A stretch of 64,000 nucleotides of DNA from an uncultured Allomuricauda sp. (GTDB lineage Bacteria; Bacteroidota; Bacteroidia; Flavobacteriales; Flavobacteriaceae): positions 992,001 to 1,056,000 of the forward strand of contig NZ_CANMPQ010000001.1 in NCBI RefSeq assembly GCF_947499695.1, given 5' to 3'. The translations under genes and the position numbers were made by a program. Position 1 is the stretch's first letter, and every line of letters begins with the position of its first letter. The notes beneath the pieces were generated by a model that saw nothing but the letters and a program-made list of their open reading frames with translations, did no database searches and had not been told where the DNA came from. This document shows, piece after piece, positions 1-8,644 of this stretch.

Positions 1-11
1 TTACTAAAAGT

Positions 12-671
12 ATGTCCATAAAAGACAATCTTATCGGGCTAAAAGCAAGGATTTCTGAGGAAACAACTTTGGTAGCTGTCTCCAAAACCAAGCCCAATGA
101 AGCCATTTTGGAAGCCTACGAAGCTGGTCAACGTGTTTTTGGAGAGAACAAAATTCAGGAAATGACCCAAAAGTGGGAAACGTTACCAAAAGATATTGAG
201 TGGCATATGATTGGTCATGTGCAACGTAACAAGGTCAAATATATGGCCGAGTATGTCTCTTTGATTCATGGTGTGGACAGTTTTAGGTTGTTAAAGGAAA
301 TAAATAAACAGGCAGAAAAGCATAATCGGGTCATCCAATGCCTGTTTCAAATGCATATTGCTGAAGAAGAGACCAAATTTGGCCTTGATAAAAGGGAATT
401 GGAAGAAATCATAATCTCAGAAGAGTTCAAACATCTCAAGAATATTAAAATTGTTGGGGTGATGGGAATGGCGACCTACACCCAGAATGAGTCCCAAATA
501 CGAAAAGAATTTGCCCATTTAAAAACTATATTCCAGTTTTTGAGCACTAAATTATCTGATATCAAGGTGTTGTCTATGGGCATGAGTGGAGACTATAACA
601 TTGCCATAGAAGAAGGCAGCACCATGGTACGCATTGGAAGTAGTATCTTTGGTGCACGAAACTATTCATAA
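12..671 (+). CDS. yggS: YggS-family PLP homeostasis protein
   Basis: This 219-residue protein belongs to the YggS/PROSC (YBL036C) family. Family members bind pyridoxal 5'-phosphate in the cytosol and buffer its supply to other enzymes; no catalytic reaction is established. The PLP lysine sits in the N-terminal motif LVAVSKTKP, and the family signature FGENKIQEM follows at about residue 44. SMGMSGDY and the phosphate-binding stretch VRIGSSIFG close the single alanine-racemase-like barrel. The length fits the family. The next gene starts 16 bases downstream and opens a run of overlapping genes, so it is probably the first gene of that transcript. Only 11 bases precede it, so its promoter is not visible. 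Confidence 0.95.
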   Translation: MSIKDNLIGLKARISEETTLVAVSKTKPNEAILEAYEAGQRVFGENKIQEMTQKWETLPKDIEWHMIGHVQRNKVKYMAEYVSLIHGVDSFRLLKEINKQAEKHNRVIQCLFQMHIAEEETKFGLDKRELEEIIISEEFKHLKNIKIVGVMGMATYTQNESQIRKEFAHLKTIFQFLSTKLSDIKVLSMGMSGDYNIAIEEGSTMVRIGSSIFGARNYS

Positions 672-687
672 TATACTACCACATTTC

Positions 688-2049
688 ATGTACGCCATAC
701 TCGATATTGAAAGCACTGGAGGAAAGTATAATGAAGAGGGCATTATGGAAATCGCTATCCATAAATTTGATGGACATAAGGTTGTAGACAAATTCATGAG
801 TTTGGTGAATCCTGAGCGGGAAATTCAACCTTTTGTGGTAAAACTCACGGGTATCAATAATAAAATGCTGCGGACGGCTCCAAAGTTCCATGAAGTGGCC
901 AAGCGTATTATTGAAATAACCGATGGCACCATACTCGTAGCCCACAACGCGCAATTTGATTATCGAATACTAAGGACAGAGTTCCGACGTCTAGGGTATG
1001 ATTTCCAAAGAAAAACACTATGTACAGTAGATCTTGCAAAAAAATTGTTGCCAGATGCCGAATCACATAGTTTGGGCAAACTAGTGCGCTCATTAGGTAT
1101 ACCCATGAGTGACCGTCATCGCGCAAATGGCGATGCAATTGCCACCTTAAAGCTTTTTAAATTGTTATTGGATAAAGATTCCCAAAAGACCATAATCAAA
1201 GAGGTGCTTCGCGAGGAATCACAAGGCGAATTATCCCCGACTCAATTGGATATCGTTTCCGGACTTCCTTCTGAAACCGGTGTATATTATATGCATGATA
1301 AGGATGGAGAAATTATTTTTCTAGGTAAGACCAAAAACGCCAAAAAAAGGGTCAACCAGCATTTTACCAACCTAGGCCAATTGGCCAGAAAGCTTCAGAA
1401 AGAAACGAAGAAAGTTTCATTTGAGCCCACGGGTAGTGAATTGCTCGCCATCCTAAAAGAATATGTCGAACTGAAAAAGACAAGACCCAAGCATAATAAC
1501 ATTACCAAAAAAAGTCTTTTTTCACATGTGATTAATTTTTCAAAAAATGGAAGCCCACATATTGAATTGGAAATTGTAAAAAACAAGTTCAAAAAAAGAC
1601 AGAAAATTGGATTCAACGGAATTCCTTCAGCCAATAGCTTCCTGAAAAAAATTAGTCAAGAGTTTGAGTTATGTCCTTCTTCCCTAGGTCTTGAAGATAC
1701 CTGTGACCATTCAAAAAATGGATGTTCCGACGGCTGCTCCGATTTGGAAAATGCAATGGAGTTCAACCAGAAAATTGAAGATGCCCTAGATAAATACAGT
1801 ATTAAAGGTAAGACCATCGTTTTGCTTGACAGGGGTCGGGAACATGGTGAACAAAGTTTTATCTTAGTGAAAAATGGGATATTGAAGGGCTTTGGATATG
1901 TACAGCTTAATCATCAAATAAATAATATTCATATCTTAGAATCGATTATCACCCCTATGCCAAGTGACGAAAACACCACTTTTATTGTCGAATCTTATTT
2001 GAGAAAAAATAACAATCTCAAAATTTTGGAGTTAACACCCGCCCTTTGA
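688..2049 (+). CDS. DEDDh exonuclease fused to a GIY-YIG nuclease domain
   Basis: This 453-residue protein is a predicted DNA-processing enzyme. Residues 1-165 are a DnaQ-like 3'-5' exonuclease: D6/E8 in DIEST, D91 in HNAQFD, and H144/D149 in HRANGD. Residues about 195-272 are a UvrC/Cho-like GIY-YIG module with a divergent GVY (198) and FLG (211). The catalytic-type Arg221 (KKRV) and Glu258 are still present. The C-terminal part has a cysteine cluster (CDHSKNGCSDGC) resembling the cysteine region of UvrC. ATG 688 is preferred: the reading frame is open further upstream, but homologous sequence begins at MYAILDIE, and an upstream start would overlap yggS. DnaQ/UvrC fusions are known in several phyla. 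A role in repair or removal of damaged ends is inferred. Confidence 0.88.
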   Translation: MYAILDIESTGGKYNEEGIMEIAIHKFDGHKVVDKFMSLVNPEREIQPFVVKLTGINNKMLRTAPKFHEVAKRIIEITDGTILVAHNAQFDYRILRTEFRRLGYDFQRKTLCTVDLAKKLLPDAESHSLGKLVRSLGIPMSDRHRANGDAIATLKLFKLLLDKDSQKTIIKEVLREESQGELSPTQLDIVSGLPSETGVYYMHDKDGEIIFLGKTKNAKKRVNQHFTNLGQLARKLQKETKKVSFEPTGSELLAILKEYVELKKTRPKHNNITKKSLFSHVINFSKNGSPHIELEIVKNKFKKRQKIGFNGIPSANSFLKKISQEFELCPSSLGLEDTCDHSKNGCSDGCSDLENAMEFNQKIEDALDKYSIKGKTIVLLDRGREHGEQSFILVKNGILKGFGYVQLNHQINNIHILESIITPMPSDENTTFIVESYLRKNNNLKILELTPAL

Positions 2050-2885
2050 AAAAACAAGAAGTACATTCCGGTTGGAAACATAGGTTACATGAAATTATTT
2101 ATGAAGCCGATACACCATTAGGAAAATTCTTTGATATTGTTCTTGTTGGATTAATCGTCCTAAGCGTCATTTTGGTGATGCTCGAGAGCATCAAGGAAGT
2201 AGACCAGAATTACCATCGGGTTTTGCTCACATTGGAATGGGTAGTTACCATTTTTTTTACGCTGGAATACATCGCCCGACTGATTAGTATCAAAAAGCCT
2301 TTGAAGTACGTATTCAGCTTTTATGGGATTATTGATTTTGTTTCTACCATTCCGCTTTACTTATCCTATATTCTGGCAGGCTCTCAAGTCTTATTGGCGG
2401 TGAGAGCATTCCGACTATTGCGGATTTTTAGGATTTTAAAACTGGTCAAATTTATGGGTGAGGCCTCCCAGCTGAAAGCTGCATTAAGAGCGAGCAGGGC
2501 AAAAATCGCTGTTTTTATCTATGTGGTTCTTATTCTTTCTGTGATTATGGGAACTATCATGTATCTTATTGAAGGTGACGAAGCCGGTTTTACGAGCATT
2601 CCCAGAAGTATCTATTGGACCATTGTGACCTTGACCACAGTTGGGTATGGAGATATTGCCCCACAGACTAATCTGGGACAATTTTTGGCTACGGTCATTA
2701 TGATATTAGGATATGGAATTATTGCGGTTCCAACGGGTATCGTTACCGTTGAATTCTCCAGACATAAAAATGGTGATAAACAGAAGAGTGTAGTGCACAC
2801 CAACACCCAGGCCTGTCCAACCTGTGCCGCCGAAGGCCATAGAGACGATGCCACTAACTGCTATAAGTGTGGCGAATTGTTATGA
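2046..2885 (+). CDS. Voltage-gated K+ channel with C-terminal zinc ribbon
   Basis: This 279-residue inner-membrane channel has the six-helix Kv fold. S1 begins near residue 30. S4 carries regularly spaced charges (R120, R123, R126, R129, K132 in RAFRLLRIFRILKLVKF). The pore contains the K+ selectivity filter TTVGYGD at 197-203. The tail (257-275) has two CxxC pairs, CPTC and CYKC, forming a probable zinc ribbon that ordinary bacterial KvAP/Kch channels lack. The start is a TTG that overlaps the upstream stop codon (TTGA), and the stop overlaps the miaA ATG (ATGA). It should therefore be translationally coupled to both neighbours. Its physiological trigger is unknown. Confidence 0.92.
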   Translation: MKKQEVHSGWKHRLHEIIYEADTPLGKFFDIVLVGLIVLSVILVMLESIKEVDQNYHRVLLTLEWVVTIFFTLEYIARLISIKKPLKYVFSFYGIIDFVSTIPLYLSYILAGSQVLLAVRAFRLLRIFRILKLVKFMGEASQLKAALRASRAKIAVFIYVVLILSVIMGTIMYLIEGDEAGFTSIPRSIYWTIVTLTTVGYGDIAPQTNLGQFLATVIMILGYGIIAVPTGIVTVEFSRHKNGDKQKSVVHTNTQACPTCAAEGHRDDATNCYKCGELL

Positions 2886-3805
2886 CTTCCAAAACATTGA
2901 TTGCAGTTGTTGGCCCCACTGCCATTGGAAAAACCAAGTTGGGAATTCAACTGGCCGAACATTTTAACACCGAAGTTGTTTCGGCAGATTCCCGCCAGTT
3001 TTTTAGAGAAATGAATATTGGCACTGCTGTTCCGTCGGAAGAAGAACTAAATACGGTTCCTCATCATTTCATTCAACACAAAAGCATTTTTGAACCCTAT
3101 TCCGTAGGTGATTTTGAAAAAGATGTTCTCGCAACCCTCGACAAAATCTTTAAAATTAAAGATCATGCCGTTATAGTGGGAGGAAGTGGATTATATGTGG
3201 ATGCAGTAATCAAGGGACTAGACGAATTTCCCAAAGTTAAACCCCAACTTCGCGAAACCTTGAATCAAAAATTTAAAGAAGAAGGACTACCTTACCTTCA
3301 AAAAGAATTATTATCAAAGGACCCTGAATATTATGCAATTGTAGACATTGAAAACCCCCATAGACTAATTCGAGCTTTGGAAATCTGTATGACCACAAAC
3401 CAACCCTATTCTTCCTTCCTCAATCAAAAAAAGGCAGTAAGAATGTTTGATTCGTTATACGTCGGAATTGATGCAGATAGGGAGGTTATTTATGAACGTA
3501 TCAATAATCGGGTCGATTTGATGATGGAGGCTGGTTTACTAACCGAAGCTGAAAAATTATATCCCAATCGACACTTAAATGCACTACAGACTGTTGGATA
3601 TCGCGAGCTTTTTCAATATTTTGACGGTAATTTCACTTTGGACTTCGCAATTTCCGAAATCAAAAAGAATACCCGGCGATTTGCAAAAAGACAGCTCACA
3701 TGGTTGCGAAAAAACAACTCCATTTTATGGGTGGGATATGACGATGAACCGGAGGCAATTGCATCGAAAATTAAACAGCATCTTTTAAACACGTCAGATG
3801 AGTGA
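2882..3805 (+). CDS. miaA: tRNA dimethylallyltransferase
   Basis: MiaA transfers a dimethylallyl group from DMAPP to N6 of A37 in tRNAs that read UNN codons. The P-loop GPTAIGKT is near the N-terminus, followed by the family motif SADSRQFFREMNIGTA that binds the tRNA base. A later conserved stretch is QTVGYRELFQYF. The length (307 residues) is typical. ATG 2882 (ATGA overlap with the channel gene) is chosen over an in-frame GTG at 2867, because homology starts at TSKTLIAVVGPT. The 3' end overlaps gntK by 8 bases. Confidence 0.97.
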   Translation: MTSKTLIAVVGPTAIGKTKLGIQLAEHFNTEVVSADSRQFFREMNIGTAVPSEEELNTVPHHFIQHKSIFEPYSVGDFEKDVLATLDKIFKIKDHAVIVGGSGLYVDAVIKGLDEFPKVKPQLRETLNQKFKEEGLPYLQKELLSKDPEYYAIVDIENPHRLIRALEICMTTNQPYSSFLNQKKAVRMFDSLYVGIDADREVIYERINNRVDLMMEAGLLTEAEKLYPNRHLNALQTVGYRELFQYFDGNFTLDFAISEIKKNTRRFAKRQLTWLRKNNSILWVGYDDEPEAIASKIKQHLLNTSDE

Positions 3806-4295
3806 TTTTGGTAAAGTTTTATTTATCATGGGAGTTTCCGGGACCGGAAAGTCCACCATAGGAACAATGGTTTCCGAATCATTGGGAGTTCCTTTTTATG
3901 ATGGAGATGATTTCCACCCTGAGGAGAATATAAAAAAGATGAGTGCCGGACTACCTTTGGATGACAATGATAGACAAGGTTGGCTCGAAAAGTTGAATGC
4001 CTTGGCAAAAGAACAAAAGTCCAAAGGAGCTGTAATTGCTTGTTCGGCTTTAAAGGAGCGTTATAGAGAGATATTGCGAAACGAAATTGAGGGTTTCGTT
4101 CATTTTATTTACCTGGAAGGTTCTTTTGAACTCATAAAATCACGCATGGAGCTTAGAAAAGGGCATTTTATGCCAGCAGAACTGCTAAAATCCCAATTTG
4201 AAACTTTGGAACCTCCAACGGATGCTATCAATGTTTCCATATCACATCCTCCTGAAAAAATTGTTCAATTAATTTTAGACCAAACGCAATGGTAG
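3798..4295 (+). CDS. gntK: Gluconokinase
   Basis: This 165-residue GntK/IdnK-type kinase phosphorylates D-gluconate to 6-phosphogluconate with ATP, feeding the pentose-phosphate or Entner-Doudoroff route. The Walker A motif GVSGTGKST is at about residues 12-20. The substrate-binding signature follows (YDGDDFHPEENIKKMSAG, then DDNDRQGWL), and ALKERYR is the usual C-domain motif. It overlaps miaA by 8 bases at its start and gntP by 7 at its end, so kinase and permease are coupled. This supports gluconate, or a close aldonate, as substrate. Confidence 0.95.
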   Translation: MSDFGKVLFIMGVSGTGKSTIGTMVSESLGVPFYDGDDFHPEENIKKMSAGLPLDDNDRQGWLEKLNALAKEQKSKGAVIACSALKERYREILRNEIEGFVHFIYLEGSFELIKSRMELRKGHFMPAELLKSQFETLEPPTDAINVSISHPPEKIVQLILDQTQW

Positions 4296-5626
4296 AGACT
4301 AATTTGATTTTCGCCGTTTTGGGCGGTATCGCTATACTCTTATTTTTAATCCTGAAGCTGCGAATCCATGCTTTTTTGGCATTACTCATCGGTAGTATAA
4401 CGGTAGGACTGATTGCCGGTTTAGATGCCAAGGAAATCATCTCTACCGTTCAAGAAGGAATGGGCAATACCCTCGGGTTTGTTGCTACGGTGGTAGGATT
4501 GGGAGCTATGTTTGGGGCTATTTTGGAAGCTTCCGGAGGCGCTAAAACCATTGCTGATTTTATGGTCGCAAAATTTGGTTTGAAAAAGGCTCCTTCAGCT
4601 ATGGTAATTTCTGGTTTTTTAATCGCTATTCCCGTATTTTTTGATGTTGCCTTTATCATTTTGGTTCCGATGATCTATGCTTTGCAACGTAAAACTGGAA
4701 AGTCCCTTTTACTCTATGCAATTCCGCTTCTGGCCGGGTTGGCCATAACACATGCCTTTATTCCACCTACCCCAGGACCAATCGCCGTTGCTGATATTAT
4801 AGGTGCCGACTTGGGATGGGTAATATTGGTAGGGTTTCTAGCGGGGATTCCAACTGCATTAATAGCCGGATTATTATTTGGAAGGCACATCGCGAAGAAA
4901 ATCTTTGTTGCGGCTCCCGAGCAAATCGAAAATTCCACCCCTTCGGCTTTACCTCCAATAGGTCAAACCTTGTGGATCATTGCTTTTCCGATTGTGTTGA
5001 TTTTATTGAATACCATCGCTTCTACTGGAGCTTTGGGAATTTCGTCCCCTATCGTATTAAAAACGATTGCGCTCGTTGGACATCCATTTTCTGCTTTAAT
5101 AATCGCAAATCTATTGGCATGGTACTTCTTTGGATTAAAAAGAGGGTTTACAAAAGCTCAACTTTTCGATATATCCACCAAATCCCTGGCACCGGCAGGA
5201 ACTATTATTCTTCTTACAGGTGCTGGCGGTGTTTTTAAGCAGGTGTTAACCAACACCGGTGCTGGTGAGCTATTGGCAACTTCCCTTAGCAATGCTGGAT
5301 TTCCCATTTTGGCCTTTGCTTTTATCAGTGCGGCGATTGTAAGAATTGTCCAAGGTTCCTCAACTGTGGCAATGATAACCGCGGCAGGATTGGTATCTCC
5401 CTTGTTGATAAATGCTTCTTTGAGTCCAATAGAATTGGCTTGTATGGTAATTGCCATAGCATCTGGAGCCAGTATTTTTTCGCATGTAAATGATAGTGGG
5501 TTCTGGTTGGTGGGCCAATATTTGGGTATTTCGGAAAAACAGACCTTCAAATCCTGGACCATCATGACCACAATTTTGGCATTTACAGGAATGGCAACGG
5601 TCTCTGTACTATACTTTTTTGTATAA
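4289..5626 (+). CDS. gntP: GntP-family gluconate:H+ symporter
   Basis: This 445-residue polytopic permease of the GntP family should import gluconate. Family features are the conserved loop HAFIPPTPGPIAVADIIGAD, the stretch GAGGVFKQVLTNTGAG, the motif VQGSSTVAMITAAG and the late HVNDSGFWLVGQYLG. About 12-14 hydrophobic segments are visible. The start ATG lies inside the gntK stop region (ATGGTAG), giving a coupled kinase-permease pair. A second member of the family is encoded at 48361-49683 without a kinase. The gene is last in the run and is followed by a hairpin whose T-tract serves the opposite strand. Confidence 0.94.
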   Translation: MVETNLIFAVLGGIAILLFLILKLRIHAFLALLIGSITVGLIAGLDAKEIISTVQEGMGNTLGFVATVVGLGAMFGAILEASGGAKTIADFMVAKFGLKKAPSAMVISGFLIAIPVFFDVAFIILVPMIYALQRKTGKSLLLYAIPLLAGLAITHAFIPPTPGPIAVADIIGADLGWVILVGFLAGIPTALIAGLLFGRHIAKKIFVAAPEQIENSTPSALPPIGQTLWIIAFPIVLILLNTIASTGALGISSPIVLKTIALVGHPFSALIIANLLAWYFFGLKRGFTKAQLFDISTKSLAPAGTIILLTGAGGVFKQVLTNTGAGELLATSLSNAGFPILAFAFISAAIVRIVQGSSTVAMITAAGLVSPLLINASLSPIELACMVIAIASGASIFSHVNDSGFWLVGQYLGISEKQTFKSWTIMTTILAFTGMATVSVLYFFV

Positions 5627-5629
5627 AAA

Positions 5630-5650
5630 AACCACCTTTAAAAGGTGGTT
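5630..5650 (-). terminator. Intrinsic terminator of rprX-rprY
   Basis: A perfect 9-bp stem (AACCACCTT/AAGGTGGTT) with a 3-base loop. Read on the minus strand it is followed by seven T residues, so it terminates the rprY transcript. It lies only a few bases after gntP and could also act weakly on that side, where no U-tract follows. Confidence 0.8.
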
Positions 5651-5672
5651 GAATTTATAGTTGGGTAAATCT

Positions 5673-6386
5673 TTATTGATTTTCTGCTTTGACTACTAAT
5701 CGGAATCCTTCTCCATGGATATTCAAGATTTCAACTACATCATCCTTCTTCAAATATTTTCTGAGTTTGGCAATATAAACGTCCATACTTCTAGACGTAA
5801 AATAGTTGTCATCTCTCCATATTTTTGTCAGTGCCAATTCTCGAGGCATTAAATCATTCTCATGCAACGCCAGGAGTCTCAATAATTCGTTTTCCTTTGG
5901 TGAAAGCTTTACAGGCTCTTCCTCCATATATTTTAGGAATCGAAGTTTTGAATTCAAATGGAAATTTCCAATTTCAAATTCAAATTGTTTGCTGTCTGCC
6001 AATGTGCTAGATGCTTTTCTTTGAAGTATTGCTTTAAGCTTCATGAGCAACACCTCAGAATCGAAGGGCTTGTTCAAATAATCGTCGGCTCCAGCTTTGT
6101 AACCTTTTAAAACATCTTCTTTCATGGTCTTGGCCGTCAGGAATATAATTGGAACGTTTTCATTCTTTTCCCTGATTTCCCTAGCTAGTGTAAATCCATC
6201 TTTATAAGGCATCATAACATCTAAAATGCAGACGTCATAATTATCTTTTTTGAACTTCTCAAAACCTTCCATACCGTTTTTGGCCAATACAACATCAAAG
6301 TCGTTCATGGACAAATAATCCTTCAACACAATCCCAAAATTTGGGTCATCCTCAACCAACAATATTTTCTTCTTCTCTGTTTCCAT
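5673..6386 (-). CDS. rprY: OmpR/PhoB-family response regulator (RprY-like)
   Basis: This 237-residue regulator has a CheY-like receiver (residues 6-120; phospho-acceptor D56 in ILDVMMP, acidic pair EDD near 12-14, K105 region NKPF) and an OmpR-type winged helix (about 140-235, ending in HGEGFRLV). It follows the kinase gene with a 12-base gap on the same strand. Pair and architecture match RprX/RprY of Bacteroides fragilis and similar flavobacterial systems; the orthology is inferred from overall sequence character. Its targets are unknown. A possible self-operator lies upstream of the kinase at 7998-8048. Confidence 0.9.
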   Translation of the reverse strand: METEKKKILLVEDDPNFGIVLKDYLSMNDFDVVLAKNGMEGFEKFKKDNYDVCILDVMMPYKDGFTLAREIREKNENVPIIFLTAKTMKEDVLKGYKAGADDYLNKPFDSEVLLMKLKAILQRKASSTLADSKQFEFEIGNFHLNSKLRFLKYMEEEPVKLSPKENELLRLLALHENDLMPRELALTKIWRDDNYFTSRSMDVYIAKLRKYLKKDDVVEILNIHGEGFRLVVKAENQ

Positions 6387-6398
6387 AATTCTGTTTTT

Positions 6399-7979
6399 CT
6401 ATATTAAAGGAAGCTTTATATAAAAAGTACTTCCTTTTCCTTTTTCACTTTCAGCGTATACTTCGCCCTGATGATCTTCAATAATTCGTTTAACATACGC
6501 CAGACCCAATCCATGGCCTTTTACGTTGTGAATATCTCCTGTGTGTTCCCTATAAAATTTCTCGAACACCTTTTTTAGAACCACCTTGCTCATTCCAGCT
6601 CCTTGGTCCTGTATTTTAATAATTATACTATTCTTCACCATTTCGGTGTACACGTCAATCTTGGGTGGTTCTGGCGAGTACTTAATAGCGTTGTCCAACA
6701 TGTTAACCACCACATTGGTAAAGTGCATGTCATTTGCCAAAACCTCTGACCTCTCAGCATCTAAATGAGCATTGATATAACCTCCACGGTTCTTCACAAT
6801 CAGTTCTACATGGGTTATGGCATCTGTAACAATATCATGTGCATCTACCCTATCTTTATTGATATCCAATTGGTTTTTTTCCAATTTGGAAATCCGCAAT
6901 ACATTTTCAACCTGGGCATGCATTCTTTTGTTCTCCTCTCTAATCATCCCCAAATACCGTAGCACCTTTTCTTTATCTTCAATAGACTTTGGATTTCGTA
7001 TCGCTTCAACCGCCAAGTTTATTGTAGCAATCGGAGTTTTGAACTCGTGTGTCATATTGTTAATGAAGTCTGTTTTTATCTCGGATATCTGTTTTTGTTT
7101 TATAAGTTGATAAATAGCGCTTGAGTAAGCAATCACTATAACCAAGGTAAAAATCAAAGACAACAGCGCCATTCCCATTACAGATTCAAATATGAACTTC
7201 TTCTCTTTTGGAAAAGTCAGCAACAAAGAGAAGTTTGTATTTCCCTCACTATCTTTAAAAATCGGAGCCTCATACATTCTAGACTTTGAAAACTTGAACT
7301 TTTTCGATTTAATTTTTGTTGGATAGCCTTGGCTATATACACCATATTCAAAATCGATACCTATGTTTCTGTTCCGTAGTTCCTGATCCAGGAGTAATTC
7401 CAATTCTGTTTTTGAAACTCTTTTATGAATTGGTTGACTCTTGGCGTATTCTGTAAAGACATCTTCCAAAGCAGCTTTATCAATGCTAGAAAGTCCGCCA
7501 ATCTTCTCTGCTCTCTGAATTGGAGTAAGGCTATAACTCTTTCCGTCCAAACCGTACTCCTCCTTGAACACAGCTCTAGTGCGTTTACTGGTGTAATTTT
7601 TTATTATGGTGCTGTCTTCACCACTCGAATTATCAAAGAACGTTGATGTTATATTGTAATCTTCTTCTAATATCCCATGGGAGTAGAAGAGAATTTCGTC
7701 AGAGTTCACATCCCTGTCAACGAAAAAAAAGTTCCTGAACTGGGTTGTTTTGGGTTCTCCAACACTGTCCGCCAGTGAAGCTATCCGGTCAAGGTAAAAA
7801 TTCATTTCACTCTTCTCCACCCTGCTTGCTACCTTGTCCAATATGTCTGTAACCGTTCTTGAGAATTGCTCCTCTTTGTCGTCAACCGATGTTCTTATCC
7901 AATACACTTGAACAAAGATTATCCCTGTTAGAGATAAACTCATAAGAATGACGAGAAGAACAAATAGCTTCTTGTTCAT
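6399..7979 (-). CDS. rprX: Sensor histidine kinase (RprX-like)
   Basis: This 526-residue membrane kinase has TM1 at about residues 5-27, a large periplasmic sensor of about 235 residues without a recognisable fold, and TM2 at about 267-293. The HisKA helix carries phospho-acceptor H311 (NNMTHEFKTPIA). The ATPase domain has the N box (NMLDNAIKYSP), G1 (DQGAGM) and G2 (GHGLGLAYV). It should phosphorylate D56 of the regulator encoded directly downstream. A gap of 77 bases separates it from coaE, so it probably has its own promoter there. The stimulus is unknown. Confidence 0.92.
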   Translation of the reverse strand: MNKKLFVLLVILMSLSLTGIIFVQVYWIRTSVDDKEEQFSRTVTDILDKVASRVEKSEMNFYLDRIASLADSVGEPKTTQFRNFFFVDRDVNSDEILFYSHGILEEDYNITSTFFDNSSGEDSTIIKNYTSKRTRAVFKEEYGLDGKSYSLTPIQRAEKIGGLSSIDKAALEDVFTEYAKSQPIHKRVSKTELELLLDQELRNRNIGIDFEYGVYSQGYPTKIKSKKFKFSKSRMYEAPIFKDSEGNTNFSLLLTFPKEKKFIFESVMGMALLSLIFTLVIVIAYSSAIYQLIKQKQISEIKTDFINNMTHEFKTPIATINLAVEAIRNPKSIEDKEKVLRYLGMIREENKRMHAQVENVLRISKLEKNQLDINKDRVDAHDIVTDAITHVELIVKNRGGYINAHLDAERSEVLANDMHFTNVVVNMLDNAIKYSPEPPKIDVYTEMVKNSIIIKIQDQGAGMSKVVLKKVFEKFYREHTGDIHNVKGHGLGLAYVKRIIEDHQGEVYAESEKGKGSTFYIKLPLI

Positions 7980-7997
7980 CGGGGTAAAATTAGAAAT

Positions 7998-8048
7998 TTA
8001 ACATTTAGGCTTTCCACCGTTTAACCTAACCTTAACAAAAATGTTAAA
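7998..8048 (-). promoter_or_regulatory. TTAAC direct repeats upstream of rprX
   Basis: On the plus strand TTAAC occurs at 7998, 8021 and 8032, and TTAAA at 8044. Successive copies are 23, 11 and 12 bases apart, about one or two helical turns. OmpR/PhoB-family regulators bind direct repeats with an 11-base period, so this may be an operator for autoregulation of rprX-rprY. The region is A+T rich and the repeats are short, so chance is possible. Confidence 0.35.
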
Positions 8049-8056
8049 ATTTTGAA

Positions 8057-8644
8057 TTAGTGTGCGTACACATCTAGCATGCGGTGAAGTTTTTTCACCT
8101 CTTTTTGTGTAGTCGTCAAATGGATGTTTTCAATACAAAAATCTGCCAATTCAATTTTGTCCAAATCATCCATTTGGTTCTTCATCCTATCTAGAACCTC
8201 TTTTTCGGAAACACTATCTCTATCCATTACGCGTTGAAGCCTAAGTTGAACTGGAGCAGTCACCAACAATACGTAATCATAGTTATCTTGAGCATTATTT
8301 TCAAAGATCAATGCGGTTTCTTGAATCACATAGTTTGAGGTCTGAGTATTGGTCCAATTCAAGAAATGCTTTCGAACCTCAGGATGCACAATATCATTTA
8401 ATTGCTTCAAAAGGCTAGGGTCTTTAAAAACTTTGTTCGCAATAAAACGTCTGTTCAATTTACCTTTGGAATATGCTTTCGTGCCTAGTAGACCCACTAT
8501 AGACTCTTTTATTACCGGGGATGAAGTCATTAACTCTTTAGCTTCCAAATCAGAGTCATAAACAGGCACATTAAGTTCGCGGAACATATTTGCCACAGTG
8601 CTCTTGCCACTTCCTATCCCTCCTGTAAGTCCAACAATAATCAT
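8057..8644 (-). CDS. coaE: Dephospho-CoA kinase
   Basis: CoaE phosphorylates the 3'-hydroxyl of dephospho-CoA, the last step of CoA synthesis. The P-loop GLTGGIGSGKST is at residues 5-16. It is followed by VPVYDSDLEAKELM and, at about 90, the VIQETALIFENN segment typical of the CoA-binding part. The length (195 residues) is normal. Its ATG overlaps the stop of the YbbR-domain gene by 4 bases (ATGA). Together with the coaBC gene at 14144-15352, the window holds two of the CoA pathway genes. Confidence 0.95.
   Translation of the reverse strand: MIIVGLTGGIGSGKSTVANMFRELNVPVYDSDLEAKELMTSSPVIKESIVGLLGTKAYSKGKLNRRFIANKVFKDPSLLKQLNDIVHPEVRKHFLNWTNTQTSNYVIQETALIFENNAQDNYDYVLLVTAPVQLRLQRVMDRDSVSEKEVLDRMKNQMDDLDKIELADFCIENIHLTTTQKEVKKLHRMLDVYAH

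Noticed and set aside
4816..5571. Frames of about 140 codons on either strand inside gntP
   Set aside because: Overlap the conserved permease completely; no independent signals.
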